From NCBI RefSeq assembly GCF_022163125.1, contig NZ_CP091881.1:3348001-3412000 (forward strand): 64,000 bases of DNA. Direction: 5' to 3'. The notes below the pieces were generated by a model that was given only the letters and a program-made list of their open reading frames with translations, was not told the DNA's origin and searched no databases. The first letter of the stretch is position 1. Every line of letters starts with the position of its first letter. The position numbers were made by a program, and so were the translations under genes. Origin of the DNA: Paenibacillus sp. HWE-109 (GTDB lineage Bacteria; Bacillota; Bacilli; Paenibacillales; NBRC-103111). Positions 34,084 to 43,838 of this stretch are shown one piece after another.

Positions 34084-34668
34084 TTATTTGTTTTGGCTGT
34101 AAAGCATTCTAGCATGAACACAATTTATCGGTTCGTTTGCTGGTATTTCAAGAAAATATGCTAACTGCCATGTCTGAGTTTTTTGAGCCTGAAGGCTTGT
34201 AGGCTTGTCCCAAGACGGGTAGACACGCATGCCACGTTTCCCACCTTCACCTTTATTGGATATGATATTGCGATGTAACAGAACATTTTTGGGAAACACA
34301 AATTGACCAAATTTATTGCCATCCCGTGTGCTGATAACGAAAAATTCCACTGGTTCTGATACATCATACGGTTGTGGCTTTCCAGCCCCTATTCTTTGCC
34401 ATAGCGTTACAAATTGTCCGACTTTCGTGGGAGTAATTTTAGCAACACGAAATCGGATAAAGTGTGAGTTTGCTTTGAACAAATAGGCTCCATATTCAGC
34501 ATTTTGGGCTTCGGAGAGTGGTTGAGAACACTCATATCCGCACAAGTTATAGACCAATCTCTTGGCGGCAAGCAGATCACTGTGAAGTGTGTCTGGGTAG
34601 GACCAAGAAATTGGATCATTAACACCCGTTTCCACTGCCTTACAAATTTCCTTATCTATTGGAATCAC
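34084..34668 (-). CDS. MepB-family protein
   Basis: 194 residues. The sequence follows the MepB pattern: YGAYLFKANSHFIRFRVAKI, then TPTKVGQFVTLW and FGQFVFPKNVLL. In Staphylococcus the homologue is encoded with the MepRA efflux system, but its own function is not established and no efflux pump or MarR gene is adjacent here. GTG 34668 is the only plausible start, and its ribosome site is weak. A terminator follows, so it is a single-gene unit. Confidence 0.82.
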   Translation of the reverse strand: MIPIDKEICKAVETGVNDPISWSYPDTLHSDLLAAKRLVYNLCGYECSQPLSEAQNAEYGAYLFKANSHFIRFRVAKITPTKVGQFVTLWQRIGAGKPQPYDVSEPVEFFVISTRDGNKFGQFVFPKNVLLHRNIISNKGEGGKRGMRVYPSWDKPTSLQAQKTQTWQLAYFLEIPANEPINCVHARMLYSQNK

Positions 34669-34694
34669 CCTTTCTCTGCCATTCTCAACCTCTC

Positions 34695-34742
34695 ATTAAA
34701 TACACCATGCACCAGAGCGACTCAGCTCGGATACATGGTGTA
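34695..34742 (-). terminator. Hairpin after the SpoVIF-like gene
   Basis: TACACCATG (34701-34709) pairs with CATGGTGTA (34734-34742). A short T-rich stretch follows on the minus strand. It lies between the SpoVIF-like stop and the MepB-like start and may terminate the former. Confidence 0.45.
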
Positions 34743-34801
34743 CAGTGCGTAGTGCAAGGGGCATGGCGCATAGTTCATGTACATCGTGCATGCTGCTTCG
34801 C

Positions 34802-35089
34802 TTAACGAAACATCGCCCACAGTCGGATTAAGTGAAAGGTGTTGGAAGGATCAATCTTTTGCGCAATAATAAACTCCAAGACTTGCGTCGTCTGGTTGCC
34901 GTTCAGCTTCTCGCCTAAGATATTGGCAGCAAGCCCGATTAAGCGTGTAACTTTCGCATGGTTTTGCAAATCAGCCTTGGTGACGCCCTGCAGCAGCATT
35001 TTGATACGTTCCTTGATCTCTGGGTTCTTCATTTTGAACTTCACACGCTCCACGAGCGCGGGATCGATGCCATACTGTTGATAGCTCAT
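34802..35089 (-). CDS. Stage VI sporulation protein F-like protein
   Basis: 95 residues from ATG 35089 with GGAGGTGGG upstream. The central block (VERVKFKMKNPEIKERIKML, then LIGLAANILGEKL) matches proteins annotated as SpoVIF in Paenibacillus. In Bacillus subtilis SpoVIF is made late in the mother cell and is needed for normal spore coat assembly and germination. No promoter of the GerE/SigK type was identified. The gene stands alone between two repeat-rich spacers. Confidence 0.72.
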   Translation of the reverse strand: MSYQQYGIDPALVERVKFKMKNPEIKERIKMLLQGVTKADLQNHAKVTRLIGLAANILGEKLNGNQTTQVLEFIIAQKIDPSNTFHLIRLWAMFR

Positions 35090-35174
35090 GTTCCCACCTC
35101 CGATCAGCTGTCCTGCTACTAGCATATGAATGCAGCGAGGCGAACTTGACTCGAATCAGAAACCTTCGAAAGAA

Positions 35175-35353
35175 TGGATTTTATCCAATCAAAATCAGTT
35201 TTAGCGAGGTTGCATGGTCGATCCGTTGGATATATCCAATCGATTGCCTTGGAATCGCCCAATCCAGGCTATTTCTGAGATTTCCACTGGATTTGTCCAA
35301 TGGAACTTGACATTTTCATCGCAAATGGTGAAATCCATTGGATAAATCCAGTG
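35175..35353. repeat. Four TTGGAT...ATCCAA-type palindromes
   Basis: Imperfect palindromes occur at 35175-35190, 35225-35241, 35285-35302 and 35335-35353 (for example GTTGGATATATCCAATC and CACTGGATTTGTCCAATG). The stretch 35090-35520 has no gene; it holds these palindromes and the terminator at 35468. Confidence 0.55.
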
Positions 35354-35467
35354 TAGGAAGCGAATATCTCCAAGATAGACACAGATAGCCTTCCTAGGCC
35401 AGCATTGATACAGGGTAAGCAGCTAATCTTGGTCGATGCAGCAGCAGACAGGGAATCTCTATCCAAA

Positions 35468-35516
35468 AAACAAGAGGCTGCTCGCCGGTTTTTTCACCTT
35501 TGGAGACAACCTCTCA
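35468..35516 (-). terminator. Probable terminator of the DUF1294 gene
   Basis: On the minus strand AGAGGTTG pairs with CAGCCTCT across a long loop, then TTGTTTTTT follows. It begins a few bases after the DUF1294 stop. Confidence 0.5.
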
Positions 35517-35520
35517 CATT

Positions 35521-35787
35521 TTACATATAAATGGCAATAAGAATAACACAGATACAATTGAGTACAACGAGCAACGGAATACCAATCACAAACGAGGTAT
35601 GTTTGGTTTTATGACGCCATACGCGCATCCCCAGCCAACCGCCGATTCCGCCACCGAGCGCAGCCAAGGTAAACAGCCGTTTCTCCGGCACGCGGCGACC
35701 GCCTTTTTTGGCCTGTCCTTTGTCATGTCCCATTTCTATAAACGTAATGATATTCATCAGCAATAAATAAACAAGAAAATAAGTCAA
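35521..35787 (-). CDS. DUF1294 membrane protein
   Basis: 88 residues with an N-terminal helix (FLVYLLLMNIITFIEMG) and the family core MGHDKGQAKKGGRRVPE, then LFTLAALGGGIGGWLGMRVW. A C-terminal helix (FVIGIPLLVVLNCICVILI) follows. The family is widespread in bacteria and its function is unknown. It stands alone between a repeat-rich spacer and recG. Confidence 0.85.
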   Translation of the reverse strand: MTYFLVYLLLMNIITFIEMGHDKGQAKKGGRRVPEKRLFTLAALGGGIGGWLGMRVWRHKTKHTSFVIGIPLLVVLNCICVILIAIYM

Positions 35788-35930
35788 ATGCGGGACACCT
35801 TCATTTCAAAAAATAGTAGATTCTACTATCTATCTTAAAAGCGAACGCGCATGCGGTCAATATCTACGGCTAACACGCAAAAATCAGGACCGGCAATGAC
35901 TACCCGCAAAACGCTGCAAAACCCTCGCTG

Positions 35931-37976
<2,046 letters not shown>

Positions 37977-37980
37977 AGGC

Positions 37981-38838
37981 TTACACCGTACTGACGAAGG
38001 CTGCGATAGTGCCTGGACCTGCATGTGCGCCAATCACCGGACCTAAAGTAATATAGTCCACATGCTCCACAGCGAATTGCTGCATAATCGCTTCTCGCAG
38101 CAGCTCCGCGCCTTCCCTATTGTTGGCATGAGCAATGTGCATGCTGCGAATGCTGCGGCTCGGAATATCAGCAGCCAGCAGCTCCAGAATGCGTGCAATT
38201 GCTTTTTTGTGACCGCGCACCTTATCAATGGCCGCTACTTCACCCTCGCGATCCAAGGAAAGGATCGGCTTAATATTTAATAAGGAACCGAACAGTGCAG
38301 AGGCTTTGCCGATTCGGCCGCCTTTTTGCAGAAATTCCAGCGTATCCACAAGAAAATAAATGTAAAAGTTCTCTCTCATCGTTTGGACAAGCGCCAAAAT
38401 TTCCGCTGCACTTTTCCCTTCTCTAGCCGCCCTTGCAGCAGCTACGACCAGCGCACCGATTCCATAGGAAGCAGAACGGGAATCCACCACATGCACCTTG
38501 CCAGGTGTATCCTCCAGCATCGTGGAGGCCAGCAAAGCGGACTGGTACGTTCCACTCAGGACCGAAGCCAGATGGATCGAGATAATCTCCGTATCCGGCT
38601 CCTCCAGCAAGCTTTGATAAACAGTCAGAAACTCGGCCGGGGAGGGCTGTGATGTTCGAGGAAAATGAGGCGACGAAACCAGCTTAGGATAAAATTCCTC
38701 CGACTGCAGCGTCACCGTATCCAAATATTGCTCATCGCCAAAATGAATCTTAAGCGGCACCATCGCAATCTGAAGCTCCTGCCTCAGTGCCGAAGGGATG
38801 TCCGCTGTACTGTCCGTTACGATACGAATGTTAGTCAA
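37981..38838 (-). CDS. DegV-family fatty-acid-binding protein (FakB-like)
   Basis: 285 residues from a TTG start with GGAGTGAG upstream. VTDSTADIP at the N-terminus, TSQPSPAEF and SGTYQSA are DegV family blocks that bind the fatty-acid carboxylate. DegV/FakB proteins present fatty acids to the kinase FakA. The fakA-like gene lies 47 bp upstream on the same strand, which strongly suggests a FakAB pair. In Bacillus subtilis serine dehydratase genes occupy this place instead. Confidence 0.9.
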   Translation of the reverse strand: MTNIRIVTDSTADIPSALRQELQIAMVPLKIHFGDEQYLDTVTLQSEEFYPKLVSSPHFPRTSQPSPAEFLTVYQSLLEEPDTEIISIHLASVLSGTYQSALLASTMLEDTPGKVHVVDSRSASYGIGALVVAAARAAREGKSAAEILALVQTMRENFYIYFLVDTLEFLQKGGRIGKASALFGSLLNIKPILSLDREGEVAAIDKVRGHKKAIARILELLAADIPSRSIRSMHIAHANNREGAELLREAIMQQFAVEHVDYITLGPVIGAHAGPGTIAAFVSTV

Positions 38839-38885
38839 CCGGGCTCACTCCATTTCTCGCATTTGGTCCACTGCCTATGCAATCG

Positions 38886-40628
38886 TTACTCAACGGAGAA
38901 CAGGTACGCGTACAAAGGCTGTCCACCTGGATGAAGCTCAACTTCGATATCTGGGTACATGGCCTGGATGAACGCTTCAAGTTCCTCGGTTTCTTCCTCC
39001 TTGGCATCTTCTCCCGTGAGGATAGTAACAATTTCGCTGCCTTCTTCAATCATTTCTTCCAACAGCTTTTTGCAAGCGTCCATCAGACTCGGCTGGGACG
39101 ACACAATCCGGCCATCTTGGATGCCGATAAAATGCCCCTGCTTAATCTCAATGCCATCCATGTTCGTATCCCGCACGGCATACGTAACTTGGCCCGATTT
39201 GACACGTCTGAGTGAATCGTTCATTGCTGCCGTATTCGTATGGGCGTCCGCCTTCTCTTGGAAAGCCAGAATCGCGGCCAAACCTTGCGGAATCGATTTG
39301 GACGGGATCACAACCAGTGTCTTGTTGTCCACCAACTCCACAGCCTGCTGCGCCGCCAATATAATATTCGAATTGTTCGGCAGCACATAGATGGTTTCTG
39401 CATCAATGCTGTTCACGGCATTCACAATATCCTCTGTACTCGGATTCATGGTTTGCCCGCCGGACAACACCACATCGACACCAACGCTGGACAGAATATC
39501 CGTAATCCCGTCCCCCAGAGCTACCGCAACGAAGCCATACGCTTTTCTTGGCGTAGACGCTCCTAGCGTTTCGACAGCCACCGAAGGCGGCGCCTCGTAC
39601 CCGTCTGCTAAATCTTCCAATATATGTGAATGCTGATCGCGCATATTTTCAATTTTGATACGGCTCAGAGCGCCGTAATTCATCGCTTGGTTCATGACTT
39701 CACCTGGATATTCGGCGTGAATATGCACCTTCACCAACTCATCATCGGCAACAACGAGCAGCGAATCTCCCAGCTTGCTCAGTTGATCGCGGAAAGTCCC
39801 TTCATGGAAGGTCATCCCTTTGACCTTGCCTGGCGTAATCGTCAGCATGAATTCCGTACAATAGCCGAATTCGATATCTTCCGTAGCCAAATGAGCTTGC
39901 GCAGGAAGATGCGCATGCACTTCCTTGGCCAAATTCATGCCTGGAACGAGGGAAACAGCGTCCAATCGTGTATCCATCGTTGCATAGTCATCCTCTACCT
40001 GAACCAGACCGCCGCTCAGCGACGCCACAAAGCCTTCATAGACGCATACAAGTCCCTGACCGCCTGCATCTACCACACCCACTTGTTTGAGCACAGCAAG
40101 CTGCTCAGGCGTTCTGGCAAGTGCTTCCTTCGCTTTGCTCAGAACCTCTTGCATAAGATCCAGAATATCGCCTCCGCGGCGATACAGCACAGCGTGCTTA
40201 GCTGCTTCTTTGGATACGGTCAAAATCGTGCCTTCTACCGGTTTGACAACCGCTTTGTAGGCTGTTTCTACACCTTGCTGCAGCGCGGCTGCAAATTGCT
40301 GTACATTTACATGCTCAAGATCATGCACGTGCTTCGCAAATCCGCGAAACAACTGTGATAGAATAACCCCCGAGTTGCCTCTGGCGCCCATCAGTAACCC
40401 TTTGGACAATGCATCAGCTGCTTTCCCAATATGAGAGGATGGCTTCTTTTTCAGTTCCTCACAACCTGCCGTGAGGGTTAAGTTCATGTTGGTGCCGGTA
40501 TCTCCATCGGGTACAGGGAAAACGTTCAGTCCATTAACCTTGTCTACATTTCTGCGCAGGTTATCTGCACCCGCCAAGACCATGGCAGTGAAGTCATTTC
40601 CATTTATTGAAATAAAGCGCTTACTCAA
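38886..40628 (-). CDS. fakA: Fatty acid kinase catalytic subunit, DAK2-domain protein
   Basis: 580 residues, matching YloV/FakA. The N-terminal DAK2 kinase domain shows PVPDGDTGTNMNLT (metal-binding aspartates) and GARGNSGVILSQLFRG. A middle and a C-terminal domain (EIVTILTGEDAKEEE) complete the protein. It phosphorylates fatty acids bound to FakB to give acyl phosphate for phospholipid synthesis. It follows the Asp23-like gene by 28 bp, as in Bacillus subtilis. Confidence 0.93.
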   Translation of the reverse strand: MSKRFISINGNDFTAMVLAGADNLRRNVDKVNGLNVFPVPDGDTGTNMNLTLTAGCEELKKKPSSHIGKAADALSKGLLMGARGNSGVILSQLFRGFAKHVHDLEHVNVQQFAAALQQGVETAYKAVVKPVEGTILTVSKEAAKHAVLYRRGGDILDLMQEVLSKAKEALARTPEQLAVLKQVGVVDAGGQGLVCVYEGFVASLSGGLVQVEDDYATMDTRLDAVSLVPGMNLAKEVHAHLPAQAHLATEDIEFGYCTEFMLTITPGKVKGMTFHEGTFRDQLSKLGDSLLVVADDELVKVHIHAEYPGEVMNQAMNYGALSRIKIENMRDQHSHILEDLADGYEAPPSVAVETLGASTPRKAYGFVAVALGDGITDILSSVGVDVVLSGGQTMNPSTEDIVNAVNSIDAETIYVLPNNSNIILAAQQAVELVDNKTLVVIPSKSIPQGLAAILAFQEKADAHTNTAAMNDSLRRVKSGQVTYAVRDTNMDGIEIKQGHFIGIQDGRIVSSQPSLMDACKKLLEEMIEEGSEIVTILTGEDAKEEETEELEAFIQAMYPDIEVELHPGGQPLYAYLFSVE

Positions 40629-40656
40629 AGTGATTCCCCTTCCTGGTTACGGGCTT

Positions 40657-41019
40657 TTATTTAGCTACTCGAACGCCTTGAACAAAAATATTCACATCGT
40701 CCACATGAAGCCCTACGACTTCATTCAAAATATATTTAACTTTCGTTTGGACGTTACCTGCAACTACGGATATTTTGGTTCCATAGCTGACAATAATATA
40801 AAGGTCAATCTCAAGTCGTCCATTATCACGACGAACTTCGACACCGCGGCTTAAATTGTCCCGGCCCAGCAGCTCGGCTATCCCGTCTTTCAATTGCTTT
40901 CTAGTTGCCATGCCTACAAGTCCATAACAGTCTAGCGCAGCGGAACCCGCCAGGGTTGAAATCACTTCATTGGTAATGTACACTTTTCCATACTCGGTTG
41001 TGAGTTCAATTGGCATCAT
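40657..41019 (-). CDS. Asp23/Gls24 family envelope stress protein (YloU-like)
   Basis: 120 residues with GGAG upstream. ELTTEYGKVYITNEVIS and YGTKISVVAGNVQTKVK are family blocks. Asp23-type proteins are small, membrane-associated and linked to the cell envelope. It heads the operon with fakA, degV and recG, and is divergent from rpmB. Confidence 0.93.
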   Translation of the reverse strand: MMPIELTTEYGKVYITNEVISTLAGSAALDCYGLVGMATRKQLKDGIAELLGRDNLSRGVEVRRDNGRLEIDLYIIVSYGTKISVVAGNVQTKVKYILNEVVGLHVDDVNIFVQGVRVAK

Positions 41020-41138
41020 CTAAACAACTCCTTCAAATTTCCCATTAAGCAAGATTAACTTTTGTAACTCCCATTCCCGCCTTGCACGAACAAATCTGCC
41101 TCAACTATGTATAAGGAATGTGGACTAATCTTCATTGT

Positions 41139-41168
41139 ACTATAACATACTTAATAAATAAACGGCAA
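41139..41168 (-). promoter_or_regulatory. Promoter of the asp23-like/fakA operon
   Basis: On the minus strand TTGCCG (41168-41163) and TATAGT (41144-41139) are 18 bp apart, about 120 bp upstream of the first start codon. Confidence 0.5.
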
Positions 41169-41184
41169 AAAAGCAGGTAATTCG

Positions 41185-41214
41185 TTGACTAGCCTCCTTT
41201 TGCTATGCTATTAT
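41185..41214 (+). promoter_or_regulatory. Promoter of rpmB
   Basis: TTGACT (41185-41190) and TATTAT (41209-41214) are 18 bp apart, leaving a leader of about 120 bp before rpmB. Confidence 0.65.
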
Positions 41215-41344
41215 ATCTAAGTGTGTTTTTGCTGATTATAACATGAATTACAAGAAGCAAAGTCTAAATTTGAGGAAAGCTGTCATGTCAAGCTTAGGCT
41301 TGCCACCCAGGCTGCTTTGTATACTGCCGAAGGAGGTGTCAAAC

Positions 41345-41533
41345 ATGTCCCGCAAATGTTTCATTACAGGTAAAAGTCCAGGTTCAGGTAATCACGTGTC
41401 CCACGCTAACAATAAAAACAAGCGTACTTGGGGAGTTAACGTTCAAAAGGTTCGCATCCTCGTTGATGGTAAACCAAAACGAGTTTACGTAAGTACTCGT
41501 GCGTTGAAATCCGGTAAAGTCGCTCGCGTTTAA
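41345..41533 (+). CDS. rpmB: 50S ribosomal protein L28
   Basis: 62 residues, MSRKCFITGKSPGSGN at the start and STRALKSGKVARV at the end. ATG 41345 has AAGGAGGTG upstream at ideal spacing; upstream in-frame codons are leader. Only one Cys is present, so it is the zinc-free type. It is the only plus-strand gene in this block and is divergent from the asp23-like operon. Confidence 0.97.
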   Translation: MSRKCFITGKSPGSGNHVSHANNKNKRTWGVNVQKVRILVDGKPKRVYVSTRALKSGKVARV

Positions 41534-41569
41534 TTGCAAGCTTCTGATACTTACACTTTCGACAAAGAC

Positions 41570-41597
41570 AAAAAGCACCTTATCGGTGCTTTTTTTG
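41570..41597. terminator. Bidirectional terminator between rpmB and spoVM
   Basis: AAAAAGCACC (41570-41579) and GGTGCTTTTT (41585-41594) form the stem, with T-runs on both strands. It serves the convergent rpmB and spoVM genes. Confidence 0.85.
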
Positions 41598-41628
41598 CTT
41601 TTCTGGGGGAATACCTAAGTATGGGCTG

Positions 41629-41709
41629 CTAATTTTTACTGAACGTATTTAGTACGGCCTTCACGAATCCACCCAAAAATCTTGGTAGCTTGATTGTGTA
41701 GAACTTCAT
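41629..41709 (-). CDS. spoVM: Stage V sporulation protein M
   Basis: This 26-residue protein begins MKFYTIKLPRFLGGFVKAVL and ends NTFSKN; ATG 41709 has GGAGGGG 8 bp upstream. SpoVM is an amphipathic helix that recognises the convex outer forespore membrane and anchors SpoIVA for coat and cortex assembly. The conserved Pro9 (LPRFLGG) is present. Its place between rpe and rpmB is the same as in Bacillus subtilis. This is direct proof of a sporulating lineage. Confidence 0.95.
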   Translation of the reverse strand: MKFYTIKLPRFLGGFVKAVLNTFSKN

Positions 41710-41724
41710 TCTCTACCCCTCCTT

Positions 41725-41836
41725 AGAGTTTTCGTCAGAAAACTGACATGGTGAGCATTGGCTAAGCGTTTTCGTCAGAAAACTGACTTCGTGAGCATGG
41801 ATCTAGCGCTTTTCGGAAAAATCTTGCCTTGTAAGC
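41725..41836. repeat. Tandem repeat, period 40 bp, about 2.7 copies
   Basis: Copies begin at 41725, 41765 and 41805. The first two share TTTTCGTCAGAAAACTGAC and GTGAGCAT; the third is degenerate (AGCGCTTTTCGGAAAA). It lies directly upstream of the spoVM ribosome site. GTTTTC...GAAAAC inside each unit forms a small hairpin. Confidence 0.7.
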
Positions 41837-41943
41837 TACACTGTTTGCATGACTGCTCCTTAGCATCGTTACAACAGTATATGCCAGGGTCGTAAAAAAG
41901 TACCCTCTAATTTACTTTCTCCCTTAAATTCGCTTCCAGAAAG

Positions 41944-41979
41944 CAAAAAAAGCTACAAGAGTGCTTCACTCTTGTAACT
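41944..41979 (-). terminator. Terminator of the small membrane gene
   Basis: On the minus strand GTTACAAGAGTG pairs with CACTCTTGTAGC around a 3-base loop, followed by seven T residues. It ends the rpe-side operon before spoVM. Confidence 0.85.
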
Positions 41980-41991
41980 ATATGTATGCAT

Positions 41992-42237
41992 CTAAGATGG
42001 CGTTATGCCCAGCTGTGTGTAAAGGGCAACACATAAACTGAAAATAAAATATAAAAGTATCGTCAGAACGATAAACCAGATCCGAAATCCTATTTGTTCA
42101 AACTGGCGAAAAAAACGTATCCCCACATACAAGGTACCGAGCGAGAAGATATACTTCGTGACCGATTGGATATTCGAAAAACAAGTCAACAGAATAGCGC
42201 AAAGTACGCTGTACATGACTAACCAGAGAAATCTCAT
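41992..42237 (-). CDS. Small two-helix membrane protein
   Basis: 81 residues with hydrophobic segments near 1-20 (FLWLVMYSVLCAILLTCF), 28-40 and 50-73 (IWFIVLTILLYFIFSLCVAL). It occupies the place where Bacillus subtilis has thiN (thiamine pyrophosphokinase), but shows no resemblance to that enzyme. It begins 15 bp after rpe and ends at a strong terminator, so it is the last gene of the long operon. Function unknown. Confidence 0.65.
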   Translation of the reverse strand: MRFLWLVMYSVLCAILLTCFSNIQSVTKYIFSLGTLYVGIRFFRQFEQIGFRIWFIVLTILLYFIFSLCVALYTQLGITPS

Positions 42238-42252
42238 CGTCTCCGCTCCCCT

Positions 42253-42903
42253 CTACCCGCGAATTCGCCGGATAGCATCGGCACGATCTGTTTGCCCGAA
42301 CACCGCATTGCCAGCGACCAGCACATCCGCTCCAGCCTCCGTCACCTGGCGGGCTGTTACTTCATTAATCCCGCCGTCCACTTCGATATGAAGCTTGTGC
42401 AGCCCCTTAGCATTCGCTTGTTCTCGCAACGCACGAATTTTATTCAGCATCCCCGGGATGAACGCTTGTCCCCCGAAACCTGGATTCACCGTCATAATCA
42501 GAACCAGATCCAACTCTTCATCAAGCACGTGTTCAATCAGCGAAATCGGCGTAGCCGGATTCAATACAACTCCAGCCTTCACGCCGCTTTGCTTGATGAG
42601 ATGAAGAGTCCGGTGCAGATGCGTGCAAGCTTCCACATGAACCGAGATCAAATCGGCACCCGCTTTAACGAAATCCGGAATATAGCGATCCGGCTGCTCG
42701 ATCATCAAATGCACGTCAAGCGGCAGCTTCGTAATCGGACGTATCGCATCGACAACCAATGGACCAATCGTAATATTCGGTACAAAATGGCCATCCATGA
42801 CATCGACATGAATCCAATCAGCCCCGCCCCGCTCCGCATCTTGAATCTCGGCCCCGAGCTTAGCGAAATCAGCTGATAAAATAGAAGGTGCTACATAAAC
42901 CAT
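42253..42903 (-). CDS. rpe: Ribulose-phosphate 3-epimerase
   Basis: 216 residues forming a TIM barrel. It interconverts ribulose 5-phosphate and xylulose 5-phosphate in the pentose phosphate pathway. SADFAKLG, HVDVMDGHFVPNITIGP (catalytic Asp and metal His), HLMIEQP, VNPGFGGQAF and EVDGGIN (second Asp) are all present. It begins 5 bp after rsgA. Confidence 0.97.
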   Translation of the reverse strand: MVYVAPSILSADFAKLGAEIQDAERGGADWIHVDVMDGHFVPNITIGPLVVDAIRPITKLPLDVHLMIEQPDRYIPDFVKAGADLISVHVEACTHLHRTLHLIKQSGVKAGVVLNPATPISLIEHVLDEELDLVLIMTVNPGFGGQAFIPGMLNKIRALREQANAKGLHKLHIEVDGGINEVTARQVTEAGADVLVAGNAVFGQTDRADAIRRIRG

Positions 42904-42908
42904 TCGTC

Positions 42909-43838
42909 CTAATACCTCCTCTTCCGATCCTTAATTTCTGTTAAAAATAATAAGTAATGATCATAACGAGAAGCAGCAATCGTTCCTTCGGCTACCGCAT
43001 CACGAACCTTGCAATCCGGCTCATGCAGATGCATGCAGCCTCTAAATCTGCAGCCTTCGGCGATTGCGGCGAATTCTCTGAAGCAATCCCCCAGGCCATC
43101 CGCTTCCACTTCCATGAAATCCAGTTGGCTGAATCCCGGCGTATCCGCGACAAGGCCTCCATTGGTTAAAGGGAGCAGTTCCACATGCCTTGTTGTATGC
43201 TTGCCTCGACCCAATCGCTGAGAAATCGCATTCGTCTCCAAATTCAGGCCGCTGATCATCTCATTTAACAACGAAGACTTGCCAACACCCGACTGACCGG
43301 CAAACACGCTGACCGCGCCATCGAGATGCTGCAGAATCGATTCCACGCCCTCTTGCAGCTTCGAACTCGTCTTTTGTACCGTGTAGCCAATTCCCTCATA
43401 CAGCGTGGTAATCCGTTCTAATTCCGCAACCGTCATCTCCTTGGCGCCGGAAGCGTCGGGATCCGCAGTCAATAGATCGCTTTTGGTAAAACACAACAAC
43501 ACGTCAATCCCCGTATTCTCAATGTGAACAAGAAACTTGTCCAGCAATTGCAAATTCAGGACGGGCTCTGTCACCGAAAAAACGAGCACAACCAGATTCA
43601 CATTGGCAATCGGAGGACGAATCAATTCCGAAGTACGGGGATGGATTTCCGTAACGGTGCCTTCCCCATTCTCTGTCTCTTCATACGACACGCGATCTCC
43701 TACAAGCGGAGTGATGTTTCGGTTCTTGAAAACGCCTCGGCCGCGGCAAGTAATCGTATTGGCTGCTACCAGTTCCGCCCCTTCGGGCAGAACATAGTAG
43801 TAACCGCTCAAAGCTTTGGTAATCGTTCCTTGCGGCAT
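42909..43838 (-). CDS. rsgA: Small ribosomal subunit biogenesis GTPase RsgA
   Basis: 309 residues. RsgA matures the 30S subunit. An N-terminal OB domain is followed by a circularly permuted GTPase: TKSDLL (G4) comes before FAGQSGVGKSSLLN (G1), and DTPGFSQ (G3) follows. The C-terminal zinc site is GCRFRGCMHLHEPDC. The start codon overlaps the prkC stop by one base (TAATG). Confidence 0.97.
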   Translation of the reverse strand: MPQGTITKALSGYYYVLPEGAELVAANTITCRGRGVFKNRNITPLVGDRVSYEETENGEGTVTEIHPRTSELIRPPIANVNLVVLVFSVTEPVLNLQLLDKFLVHIENTGIDVLLCFTKSDLLTADPDASGAKEMTVAELERITTLYEGIGYTVQKTSSKLQEGVESILQHLDGAVSVFAGQSGVGKSSLLNEMISGLNLETNAISQRLGRGKHTTRHVELLPLTNGGLVADTPGFSQLDFMEVEADGLGDCFREFAAIAEGCRFRGCMHLHEPDCKVRDAVAEGTIAASRYDHYLLFLTEIKDRKRRY

